The position numbers were made by a program, and so were the translations under genes. From Bacteroides gallinarum DSM 18171 = JCM 13658 (GTDB taxonomy: Bacteria; Bacteroidota; Bacteroidia; Bacteroidales; Bacteroidaceae), in the NCBI RefSeq assembly GCF_000374365.1, contig NZ_KB894123.1, positions 62,001 to 126,000 on the forward strand: 64,000 nt of DNA, in the 5' to 3' direction. Below the pieces are notes generated by a model. That model did no database searches and was not told the origin of the DNA. It worked only from the letters and a program-made list of their open reading frames with translations. Positions 56,620 through 64,000 of the stretch are shown here, piece by piece; the first letter of the stretch is position 1; each line of letters starts with the position of its first letter.

Positions 56620-56627
56620 CAAAAATA
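56620..56627 (-). promoter_or_regulatory. Predicted -7 box of the candidate RNA
   Basis: TATTTTTG on the minus strand matches TAnnTTTG. It lies 10 bp from the 44-bp promoter element that points the other way, making a divergent promoter pair. Confidence 0.5.
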
Positions 56628-56637
56628 CATAAATAAT

Positions 56638-56681
56638 TTGGAAACCTCCCGAATTTCCTTTTACTTTGTTTATTGTTGAAC
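56638..56681 (+). promoter_or_regulatory. 44-bp promoter element, copy 2
   Basis: Nearly identical to 54113-54156 (41 of 44), with TTG at 56638 and TACTTTG at 56662-56668. It would transcribe the DUF4010 gene with a leader of about 120 nt. Confidence 0.72.
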
Positions 56682-56796
56682 GTAAAACGGCCGGTGCTTG
56701 CCATGCCCTGCTGCCGTACGGCGGGGGAGCCGGCAGCCGCCCCTTTCCTGCATCCTGTGCGGGACTGCCGGTTTATGTTATAGAAACGGAGGAAAT

Positions 56797-58092
56797 ATGG
56801 AGAAGATATACCAATACTTGCCCGAAGAACTCGTTACCTTTCTGCTGGTTACGGTATTCTCCCTGCTCATCGGTCTTTCCCTGCGGAGAATCAGCCTGAA
56901 GCACGAGGGCGAGACCACCCTTTTCGGAACCGACCGCACCTTTACTTTCATCGGCATCCTGGGCTATCTCCTCTACATTCTCGACCCGGCGGGCTACCGT
57001 CTTTTCATGGGCGGCGGAGCCATTCTGGGGCTGCTGCTTGCCCTGAACTACTACGTCAAGCAGTCCCAATACCATATATTCGGCATCACCACCATTGTCA
57101 TAGCGCTTATCACCTATTGCATAGCACCCATTGTTGCCACGCAACCCTCCTGGTTCTATGTAATGGTGATTGTTACCGTCCTGCTTTTTACGGAGTTGAA
57201 ACATACCTTTACCGAGCTGGCGCAGCGGATGAAAAATGACGAAATGATTACGCTTGCCAAGTTCCTTGCTATCAGCGGCATTATCCTGCCGATGCTGCCC
57301 GACGAAGATTTGATACCCGATATCCATTTGACCCCATACAGCATATGGCTGGCTACGGTGGTGGTTTCCGGCATCTCCTACCTGTCCTACCTGCTGAAAC
57401 GGTATGTGTTCCGCGAATCCGGCATTCTGGTATCGGGCATTGTCGGGGGGCTTTACAGCAGCACCGCCACTATCTCCGTGCTGGCACGCAAAAGCCGCCG
57501 TTCGTCCGCCCAGGAAGCTCCCGAGTACGTGGCTGCCATGCTGCTGGCAGTCAGTATGATGTTTCTGCGTTTCCTGATTCTCATCGGGATTTTCAGCGTG
57601 GAGGCACTGGCAGCCATTTATCCCTACCTGCTGATTATGTCTGCGGTTACTGCGGCGGTGGCATGGTTCCTGCATTCCCGGTGGAAACGCCCCGCAGTGC
57701 CCGGTACGGCGGACGAAGACGAGGACAGCAGCAACCCGCTGGAGTTCAAGGTAGCCCTTATCTTTGCCGTCCTTTTTGTCGTGTTTACGATTGTTACCCA
57801 TTACACACTGCTGTACGCCGGCAAGGGCGGGCTGAACCTGCTCTCTTTCGTATCCGGTTTCAGCGACATTACCCCGTTCATCCTGAACCTGCTGCAAGGA
57901 ACCGGCAATGTAGCCATTCCGCTGATAACGGCTTGCAGCATGCAGGCAATCGTCAGCAACATCGCTGTGAACATGTGCTACGCCCTCTTCTTCTCCGGCA
58001 GGAAAAGCCCGCTGCGCACATGGATACTGGGCGGTTTCGGTGGTGTAATCGGGGTGAACGTCCTCCTGCTGCTATTCTACTATCTCTTGTAA
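56797..58092 (+). CDS. DUF4010 family membrane protein (MgtC-like N-terminus)
   Basis: A 431-residue inner-membrane protein with about 11-12 hydrophobic segments. The first part resembles the MgtC/SapB fold (LIGLSLRRISLKHE... FGTDRTFTFIGILGYLLYIL). The second part is the DUF4010 region, containing SGIVGGLYSSTATISVLARKSR and a late LLQGTGNVAIPLITACSMQA. Function and substrate are unknown. The start at 56797 follows an AGGAGG-like ggaggaa site; an in-frame start at 56698 is rejected because it adds a non-membrane, Pro/Gly-rich stretch. Transcription from the repeated promoter element at 56638 is likely. Confidence 0.85.
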   Translation: MEKIYQYLPEELVTFLLVTVFSLLIGLSLRRISLKHEGETTLFGTDRTFTFIGILGYLLYILDPAGYRLFMGGGAILGLLLALNYYVKQSQYHIFGITTIVIALITYCIAPIVATQPSWFYVMVIVTVLLFTELKHTFTELAQRMKNDEMITLAKFLAISGIILPMLPDEDLIPDIHLTPYSIWLATVVVSGISYLSYLLKRYVFRESGILVSGIVGGLYSSTATISVLARKSRRSSAQEAPEYVAAMLLAVSMMFLRFLILIGIFSVEALAAIYPYLLIMSAVTAAVAWFLHSRWKRPAVPGTADEDEDSSNPLEFKVALIFAVLFVVFTIVTHYTLLYAGKGGLNLLSFVSGFSDITPFILNLLQGTGNVAIPLITACSMQAIVSNIAVNMCYALFFSGRKSPLRTWILGGFGGVIGVNVLLLLFYYLL

Positions 58093-58150
58093 ATCAGGCT
58101 GCTTTTCGCTTTTTTAACTCCGGTAGCCCCGTTCGTGCCGGAGAATACCC

Positions 58151-58158
58151 TATTTTTG
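58151..58158 (+). promoter_or_regulatory. Predicted -7 box of the barrel protein gene
   Basis: TATTTTTG matches TAnnTTTG and lies about 85 bases before the start codon at 58244; no clear -33 element. Confidence 0.45.
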
Positions 58159-58243
58159 CCTTTCCAGGCGTGGCAGAAGAAGTTCGGTACACGCCCGGTA
58201 CAAAACAATAAACAGGAATAGTCAATTAAAACAGGGAAACGCG

Positions 58244-60769
58244 ATGAAAACTCAATGGGTTATGTTGCTGCTGGCACTGTGGATGTCGGCAGGGATAACT
58301 GCGCAAAACACGGCGAACTCCTCTTTTCAGATAAAAGGAATCTTGCTCGATTCGCTGACTCGGGAGGGAGAGCCTTACGCAACAATCAGGATTGTGAAGA
58401 AAGAAGCGCCGGAGCAGGCTGTCAAGATGCTGGTAACGGACATGGACGGCAAGTTCCAGGAGAAAGTACCCGGCAGGAAAGGGCACTTCGTCATGACGAT
58501 TTCTTCGGTAGGGCGGAACAGTATTGTGAAGGACTTCTCCGTGAAGCCGGGAGAGAAGCTGGTGGACTTCGGCACAATGTACATTACGGATGCCTCCAAC
58601 GAACTGGGACAAGTGGAAATCGTAGCGCAGAAACCGTTGGTAAAAGCCGATATCGACAAGATAGAATATAACGTACAGGACGACCCCGACTCCAAGTCGA
58701 ACTCCGTTCTCGAGATGTTGCGCAAGGTACCGCTCGTAACGGTAGACGGCGAGGACAACATCAAGGTGAACGGCAGCAGCAGTTTCAAGGTATATGTAAA
58801 CGGCAAGCCCAACAACATGATGAGCAACAACCCGACGGACGTCCTGAAAAGCATGCCTGCCAACTCTATCAAACATATAGAAGTAATAACCAACCCCGGT
58901 GCGAAGTACGACGCGGAAGGCGTGGGGGGAATCCTGAACATCGTCACCGTGGGCGGCGGGCTGGAGGGATATACGGCCACATTCAGCGGCAATGCGAGCA
59001 ACCGCGGTGCGGGTGGCGGCGTGTTCGGCACGGTAAAAAGCGGCAAGCTGACGTTCAGCGCCCGTTACAATTACAACTACAACGACCAGCCCCGCAGCTA
59101 CTCCGGCGGCAGCCGCCGTACGTCCGGCGAGACGAACAGCAGTTCGTCCGACCTGGATTATAGCGGTACAAGCAAGGGGAACGGCATTTTCCAGTCGGGT
59201 AGCATGGAAGCCAGCTACGAGATAGACACCCTGCGCCTGGTAACCATGTCCTTCGGGCTATGGGGCGGCAAGAACAAGAGTAACGGCGAAACCGGTACGC
59301 TTGCCACATTCCCCGGTACTGCCGACGAGCTGTACAGCTATGTCTCCGACAACAGCAGCAAGACTTCGTGGTATTCCATTGACGGTGGCATCGACTATCA
59401 GCGCCTGTTCCACGTAAAAGAGCGCATGCTCACATTCTCCTATAAGATTAATACCCGTCCGCAGACTTCGGACGCCTATTCCGGCTACGAGTACGATATG
59501 GACGATGTGGCTCCGGACTGGCAGGACTTTATGAGGCGTATGCTCGACCAACACAACGACGGTTCGCAGAACACTACGGAACATACCTTCCAGGTAGACT
59601 ATACCACCCCTATCGGCAAGGCGCACACTATCGAAACCGGAGCCAAGTACATTCTCCGTAACAACAGCTCCGAGGACGACCGTTTCCAGCGCCGTGCAGG
59701 ACAGCAGTCCGACTATGAGTTCGATGAAGACCAAAGCTCGCACTACAAGCACCTCAACGACATTCTTGCCGCCTATGCCGGCTACTCTTTAAAGGTCAAG
59801 AAACTTTCCGGCAGGTTGGGAGTGCGTTACGAGCATACCATACAGAATGTGAAGTACCTTCTGGGCAGAGGCGACGACTTCAAGAAAGATTTCGACGATG
59901 TAGTCCCCTCCGCCAGCATCGGCTGGAAGCTGACGGATATGGCGAACCTGCGTTTCGGCTATAACATGCGTATCTTCCGTCCGGGCATCTGGTATCTGAA
60001 TCCTTACCTGGACGACAGCAACCCTACCAATATTACACGGGGTAATCCCGACCTGGACAGTGAAAAGAGCCATGCCTTCAATCTGAGTTACAGTAACTTT
60101 ACGCAGAAGTTCAATATCAACCTCTCGCTTCGCTACTCGTTTACCAACAACAGCATCGAGCAGATTTCCGAAATGGTTCCGGATACGGAAATCGAGGGGC
60201 TGAGAGAAACTACCGGTAAGGAAGTGCTCTACTCCACTTACCAGAATATAGGAAAGACCAAAAACGCCAGCCTGAGCGGTTACGTCAATTGGAATGCCAC
60301 CTCCAATACCCGCATCTATGCCAATGTTTACGGCAGCTACTCGTATATGGAAGGCGGCAACGGGCTGAAAAACGACGGGTGGAGCCTTTTTGCATACGGA
60401 GGTGCACAGCAAACCCTGCCCCATGATTGGCGTATCAGCCTGAACGTATTCGGGCAGACGCCCTGGGTCATGTTGCAGGGTAAAGGGAGCAGCTTTTTCG
60501 ATTACGGCCTGAGCATCAACAAATCCTTCTTCGACAAACGCCTGTCCCTCTCCGCCTTTGCCAGCAACTTCTTCAAGAAGTACATGGATAACACCAGCAC
60601 GTTGGAAGGCGTGGGCTTTATGCAGGAAAGCTGGAGCAAGTATAGCCGCCAGCGCTTCGGCATCAGCGTCAGCTACCGCATCGGCGAGCTGAAGGCCAGC
60701 GTCAAGAAGGCTGCCCGCTCTATTAGCAATGAGGATGTGAAGGGCGGCGGCGAAGGTGGAAATCCGTAG
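58244..60769 (+). CDS. TonB-dependent receptor-like outer membrane barrel protein
   Basis: An 841-residue outer-membrane protein. After a signal peptide (LLLALWMSAGITAQ) comes a carboxypeptidase-regulatory-like domain (residues 25-110: FQIKGILLDSLTREGEPYAT). A plug domain follows (MLRKVPLVTVDGEDNIKVNG, IEVITNPGAKYDAEGVGGIL), then a large Tyr/Asn/Ser-rich barrel ending KKAARSISNEDVKGG. It belongs to the outer-membrane beta-barrel group of TonB-dependent receptors rather than to SusC, and no SusD gene is next to it. The substrate is unknown. It is convergent with the GH144 gene, ten bases away, with no visible terminator. Confidence 0.9.
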   Translation: MKTQWVMLLLALWMSAGITAQNTANSSFQIKGILLDSLTREGEPYATIRIVKKEAPEQAVKMLVTDMDGKFQEKVPGRKGHFVMTISSVGRNSIVKDFSVKPGEKLVDFGTMYITDASNELGQVEIVAQKPLVKADIDKIEYNVQDDPDSKSNSVLEMLRKVPLVTVDGEDNIKVNGSSSFKVYVNGKPNNMMSNNPTDVLKSMPANSIKHIEVITNPGAKYDAEGVGGILNIVTVGGGLEGYTATFSGNASNRGAGGGVFGTVKSGKLTFSARYNYNYNDQPRSYSGGSRRTSGETNSSSSDLDYSGTSKGNGIFQSGSMEASYEIDTLRLVTMSFGLWGGKNKSNGETGTLATFPGTADELYSYVSDNSSKTSWYSIDGGIDYQRLFHVKERMLTFSYKINTRPQTSDAYSGYEYDMDDVAPDWQDFMRRMLDQHNDGSQNTTEHTFQVDYTTPIGKAHTIETGAKYILRNNSSEDDRFQRRAGQQSDYEFDEDQSSHYKHLNDILAAYAGYSLKVKKLSGRLGVRYEHTIQNVKYLLGRGDDFKKDFDDVVPSASIGWKLTDMANLRFGYNMRIFRPGIWYLNPYLDDSNPTNITRGNPDLDSEKSHAFNLSYSNFTQKFNINLSLRYSFTNNSIEQISEMVPDTEIEGLRETTGKEVLYSTYQNIGKTKNASLSGYVNWNATSNTRIYANVYGSYSYMEGGNGLKNDGWSLFAYGGAQQTLPHDWRISLNVFGQTPWVMLQGKGSSFFDYGLSINKSFFDKRLSLSAFASNFFKKYMDNTSTLEGVGFMQESWSKYSRQRFGISVSYRIGELKASVKKAARSISNEDVKGGGEGGNP

Positions 60770-60779
60770 GAAGCGGGCG

Positions 60780-62135
60780 TTACTCTCCGCTTTCCGCCTG
60801 CCCGGAGGTAAATCCTAATTTCTGCAATCCACGCTGCACGTCCGGGTGGCTCATAAAGAGTTTCCATAACAGCCCGCTGCGGTAGTTCTCAATCATTACG
60901 GCTATCGGTCCCTGGTCGATAGCGAGGTAACGTTGCGGATACCAGTTGTCCGTTTCGCTGAAAGCGTCGTAGAAACCGTAAGGCCCAAATACCTTGCCGC
61001 CCATTCCGTAGAGGTGGCGCATCACTTGCAGCGAATATTCCGGCGTATATACGATAGATGACAGGGCGGCGGTGGGGGAGATGACTCCCCGGTCGTCGTG
61101 CTCGTTGGGCGAGTGGGCGGCATAGCCGTCTACGGAGTAGCTGGCGGTCAGCCCCCAACAGTCGGCGCCGAAGCCTTTGTAGTGCTTGGGATTGCGGATG
61201 CAGTAGGCACGGTTTACGAGCGTCAGGTTGCGCATCTCGCCGAAGTAGTCGGGGCAGTATTCGTCTTTCAGCCCGTTGGGGGCGAGCCCCAGGAAAGAAT
61301 ACTGTGCCCAGAACAGAGGCCCTGCCTCCGTACCCTGATACCGCAGGTGCAGTTCGATGCCCTCTGCCTTGTGCGGGTCTACGATAGCCCCGTTCTGCGC
61401 CCAGCCCTCGTGGTACACGGCAGCAGGTACGCCGTGGGTGGGCGAAGCGGCGGCAAGGATATACATGATGAGGCATTCGTTGTAGCCGTGTACGGGGAAA
61501 TCCATTTCCCAGCCGTACTCGGGGCTCCAATGCCAGTAGAGCACATTCTTGCCGTCCTGCCGGTAGAAGTTCCAGTCTACCTCCCGCCACAGTTTGTCGA
61601 TGCGGTCGGCAAGCGCCTTTTCCTGTGCATTGCCGCCTGTGTAATACTGGTGTACGGCAAGGAGCGCCTGCATGATGAAGGCGGTTTCTACGAGGTCGCC
61701 ACCATTGTCTTTCTGCCCGAAGGGTTTTACCCGTCCCGTATCGCCGTACCACCAATGGGGGTAGGCGCCGTGGAAGCGGTCGGCGGTTTCGAGGAAGGAA
61801 ACGATGCGTTCCATGCGTGCCAGTCCTTCTTCCCGGGTTATATAGCCCCGGTGGATGCCCGCAAGTATCGCCATGATGCCGAAACCGCTGCCGCCGGAGG
61901 TTACTACATTCTCGTCGTTTTCGGGGTACACGCCGTCCATGTGGATGCGTTCTCGCGCCAGCCCACTGTTGGGCTCGGCTCCGTCCCAGAAGTAATTGAA
62001 GGTGCGGCGCTGTATGGTATCCAGCAGGGCATCGTCGCTCAATGTCCCGGATGCGCCGCCGGTTTTTCTCGTACCGCAGGCTCCTGCCAGGAGCGGCAGG
62101 AGGAGAAGCGCGATATATATGTTTACTGATTTCAT
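60780..62135 (-). CDS. GH144 family beta-1,2-glucanase-like lipoprotein
   Basis: A 451-residue glycoside hydrolase with a lipoprotein signal (LLPLLAGAC, then GTRKTG with no acidic signal, so probably periplasmic). The alpha/alpha-barrel sequence, with RRTFNYFWDGAEPNSGLARER, TSGGSGFGIMAILAGIHRGY, GAYPHWWYGDTG and FPVHGYNECLIMYILAAASP, fits family GH144. That family contains endo- and exo-acting beta-1,2-glucanases (sophoro-oligosaccharide releasing). The neighbouring GH3 beta-glucosidase on the same strand supports a beta-1,2-glucan role; such GH144-GH3 pairs exist in B. thetaiotaomicron and Parabacteroides. The specificity is inferred. Confidence 0.85.
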   Translation of the reverse strand: MKSVNIYIALLLLPLLAGACGTRKTGGASGTLSDDALLDTIQRRTFNYFWDGAEPNSGLARERIHMDGVYPENDENVVTSGGSGFGIMAILAGIHRGYITREEGLARMERIVSFLETADRFHGAYPHWWYGDTGRVKPFGQKDNGGDLVETAFIMQALLAVHQYYTGGNAQEKALADRIDKLWREVDWNFYRQDGKNVLYWHWSPEYGWEMDFPVHGYNECLIMYILAAASPTHGVPAAVYHEGWAQNGAIVDPHKAEGIELHLRYQGTEAGPLFWAQYSFLGLAPNGLKDEYCPDYFGEMRNLTLVNRAYCIRNPKHYKGFGADCWGLTASYSVDGYAAHSPNEHDDRGVISPTAALSSIVYTPEYSLQVMRHLYGMGGKVFGPYGFYDAFSETDNWYPQRYLAIDQGPIAVMIENYRSGLLWKLFMSHPDVQRGLQKLGFTSGQAESGE

Positions 62136-62192
62136 TCTGCTTGGGTGTGATAATTAATACTCGGTTGGATAAATCCGGTTCCCACCGGAGGA

Positions 62193-62423
62193 AACGGTTC
62201 TCCTTTAAGGGAGAGCAGTGTGTTCTGCCTGGGAGAACGGTTTGTTCCTTCGGGGGAGAACAGTTTGTTTCCCCCTTTGGAACAGTTTGTTTTGCCTGGG
62301 AGAACAGTTTGTTCCAACGGTAGGAAACAGTCTGTTTCACGGCATGGAACTCCGAGTTTAAACGGATTAAACAGACAGTTTCCCCATATGGAACGGAGGT
62401 TTTTCCCCGACGGAACCGGTTTT
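62193..62423. repeat. 22-bp tandem array between GH3 and GH144
   Basis: Copies of an AACAGTTTGTT-like core occur at 62193, 62214, 62236, 62259, 62281, 62303 and 62326 (spacing 21-23 bp) and continue, more degenerate, at 62348, 62370, 62392 and 62414, up to the GH3 stop codon. The core matches that of the array after recO (AACACTTTGTT) and the period is the same. It fills almost all of the GH3-GH144 spacer. It is intergenic with no protein features. Confidence 0.9.
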
Positions 62424-64000
62424 TTACTTCAGGGTGATGCGCGCCGTCTTTGTAGCCCGGCTGCTTCCCCCGATGAAGAGGTCGAATTCGCCCGGTTCGG
62501 CTACGTGGTTCAGGTCGTAGTCGTAGAAGCGCAGCAGTTCCGGAGTAATCTTGAAAGAAACGGTCTTGCTTTCGCCGGCACGGAGAAAGATTTTCTCGAA
62601 GCCTTTCAGCTCGCGTACCGGCCGGGTGATGCTTCCTACGAGGTCGCGGATATATAGCTGTACTACTTCCGCACCGTCGCGCTTTCCGGTATTGGTTACG
62701 GTGATTGCAGCGGTAACGGAGCCGTCCTGCCCCATGGTCGGGGCGCTCAGGGCGATGTCGCTGTACTGGAACGTGGTGTAGGACAAGCCGTAGCCGAAGG
62801 GATAGAGCGGGTCGTTGTCTACATCCAGGTAGTTGCTGCGGAACTTCTCGAACCATTTGCCCTCTTGCAGCGGCCGGCCGGTGTTCTTATGGTTATAAAA
62901 CAGCGGTATCTGCCCTACGTTCTTGGGGAAAGTCATGGTGAGCTTTCCGCTGGGGTTGACGTCGCCGAACAGCACGTCGCCGATAGCATAGGCGGCCTCG
63001 CTTCCTCCGAACCATACATTGAGTATGGCGGGTACGTTTGCCTGTTCCCAGGTAAGCGTCAGCGGGCGTCCGGTGAAAAGGACAAGCACCACGGGCTTGC
63101 CGGTTTTCAGCAGGGCTTCCAGCAGTGTGCGTTGTACGTCGGGCAGGCCGAGGTCGGTACGGCTGGAGCTTTCGCCGCTCATCTCGGAGGATTCGCCCAG
63201 TGCGGCTACGATGACGTCTGCACCGGCAGCCGCTTTCAGGGCTTCGTCCAGCAGTTCTTTGTCTGTCCGGCTGTCCCGGTTCAGGGAACGGCCGAACATG
63301 GTGGCGCGTTCTTCGTAGGCGGCATCGCCGATAAGGTTGCTGCCTTTGGCGTAGGTGATGTTTACCTTGCCGGACATCATCTCTTTCAGCCCTTCATACA
63401 GGGAGGGGTAGTCGTCGAGGCGGGCGGCTACGCTCCAGGTTCCGGGCATATTGCTGCGGGTGTTTCCCAGCGGGCCGATAACGGCTACGGTTCCTTGCTT
63501 CTTCAGCGGAAGCAGTGGTTGGGGCAGGGAGTCCGGATGCTGTTTCATGCCGTCGTTTTTCAGCAGTACGAAGCTTTCGGCGGCGATGCGGCGTGCGGCG
63601 GCGCGGTGCTCTTTGGTGAAGATGTCGCGTGCGGGGCGTTCCGGGTCGCAGTATTTATAGGGATTGTCGAAAAGTCCCAGCTTGTACTTGGCTTCGAGGA
63701 TGCGGCGGCAGGCCGTATCGAGGGTTTTCATGCTTACCTTGCCTTCCATGACGGATTTTTTCAGTGTGCCCACGAATCCTTCGCTCACCATATCCATGTC
63801 TACTCCGGCATTGAGGGCGCGTGCGGAGACGGTTTGCAGGTTGCCGATGCCGTGTTCCACCATTTCGGATATACCGGTGAAGTCGGTTACTACAAAGCCG
63901 TTGAAGCCCCATTGCTTGCGGAGTACATCGGTCATCAGCCATTTGTTGGCTGTGGCGGGCACGCCGTCTATCTCGTTGAAAGATGCCATTACGCTCCCCA
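62424..64000 (-). CDS. GH3 beta-glucosidase, N-terminal part outside the window
   Basis: The frame is open to the end of the window, so the first part of this GH3 protein (signal peptide and start of the barrel) is missing; about 525 residues are seen. The catalytic nucleophile is the Asp in FNGFVVTDFTG. The second domain includes PVVLVLFTGRPL and VWFGGSEAAYAIGDVLFGD, and the C-terminal fibronectin-III-like domain ends FDLFIGGSSRATKTARITLK. A likely acid/base Glu lies in ALGESSEMSGE. With GH144 downstream it would cut beta-1,2-glucooligosaccharides (sophorose and longer) to glucose, as the similar B. thetaiotaomicron enzyme does. An ATG at 63989 is internal, not the start. Confidence 0.93.
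   Translation of the reverse strand, partial: GSVMASFNEIDGVPATANKWLMTDVLRKQWGFNGFVVTDFTGISEMVEHGIGNLQTVSARALNAGVDMDMVSEGFVGTLKKSVMEGKVSMKTLDTACRRILEAKYKLGLFDNPYKYCDPERPARDIFTKEHRAAARRIAAESFVLLKNDGMKQHPDSLPQPLLPLKKQGTVAVIGPLGNTRSNMPGTWSVAARLDDYPSLYEGLKEMMSGKVNITYAKGSNLIGDAAYEERATMFGRSLNRDSRTDKELLDEALKAAAGADVIVAALGESSEMSGESSSRTDLGLPDVQRTLLEALLKTGKPVVLVLFTGRPLTLTWEQANVPAILNVWFGGSEAAYAIGDVLFGDVNPSGKLTMTFPKNVGQIPLFYNHKNTGRPLQEGKWFEKFRSNYLDVDNDPLYPFGYGLSYTTFQYSDIALSAPTMGQDGSVTAAITVTNTGKRDGAEVVQLYIRDLVGSITRPVRELKGFEKIFLRAGESKTVSFKITPELLRFYDYDLNHVAEPGEFDLFIGGSSRATKTARITLK

Larger units (their letters stand above)
56241..56796. other. Intergenic region with candidate RNA and repeated promoter
   Basis: A 556-bp gap between divergent genes (HTH protein and DUF4010 protein). 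It contains the candidate structured RNA on the minus strand, the second copy of the 44-bp promoter element on the plus strand, and about 115 bp of unassigned leader before the DUF4010 start. Frames here on both strands look spurious. Confidence 0.6.

Noticed and set aside
56339..56704. 121-codon minus-strand frame and overlapping small frames
   Set aside because: Several frames are open at once over a sequence with long perfect stems; the composition is not protein-like. Treated as candidate RNA.
60889..62856. 655-codon frame on the minus strand
   Set aside because: Shadow of GH144 and GH3 in another frame; it crosses the tandem array and has no recognisable domain.

Overview
The window is a piece of a Bacteroides-type chromosome (Bacteroidota, Bacteroidales). 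Evidence for this: promoters of the TTTG / TAnnTTTG type, SusC/SusD outer-membrane nutrient uptake genes, lipoproteins with acidic residues after the lipid cysteine, a glycine-lipid synthesis pair (glsA-glsB), and family members typical of the group (DUF3109, DUF4292, GH97, GH144). The species cannot be fixed from the sequence alone.

Layout. 0-7.4 kb: the end of an unidentified gene, a secreted transglutaminase-like protein, CorA, phosphoglycerate mutase GpmI, a DUF3109 protein and a two-domain retropepsin-like protein. 7.6-10.2 kb: gyrB, rpsT and tRNA-Glu, all on the minus strand. 10.4-11.2 kb: recO. 11.6-28.1 kb: a complete minus-strand division/cell-wall (dcw) cluster in the order mraZ, rsmH, ftsL, ftsI, murE, mraY, murD, ftsW, murG, murC, ftsQ, ftsA, ftsZ and a yqeY-like gene. 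murF, murB and ddl are not in it. A TGGGG-N5-TGGGG site in front of mraZ looks like the MraZ autoregulatory operator. 28.5-37.7 kb: an ECF-type sigma factor, glsA-glsB, dGTPase and dUTPase facing apart, then a TPR lipoprotein, a DUF4292 lipoprotein, an EnvC-like protein and an ArgE-like deacylase. 37.8-39.7 kb: an acyl-CoA ligase.

39.7-52.7 kb is a starch utilisation locus: a SusR-like membrane regulator, then susC, susD, a SusE/F-like starch-binding lipoprotein with three modules, two tandem GH13 amylases and a GH97 alpha-glucosidase. The signal sequences suggest that one amylase faces outside and the other stays in the periplasm. The genes would work in order: bind and cut starch at the surface, import oligosaccharides through SusCD, and finish with periplasmic GH13 and GH97 enzymes. 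52.8-64 kb: prfB without the usual frameshift, a 44-residue membrane peptide, a CYTH protein, a lipoprotein, a small HTH protein, a DUF4010 membrane protein, an outer-membrane barrel protein, and a GH144-GH3 pair that points to beta-1,2-glucan degradation. The GH3 gene runs off the window.

The least explained material is between genes. Several gaps hold short tandem arrays with periods of 18, 20 and 22-23 bp that begin at, or inside, the 3' end of a gene; the arrays at 11.2 and 62.2 kb share a core sequence. A 44-bp promoter segment occurs twice (54.1 and 56.6 kb). Next to the second copy, on the opposite strand, lies a candidate structured RNA of about 300 nt with its own promoter-like box, a closing stem and a terminator-like end. 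It is the strongest candidate here for something undescribed.
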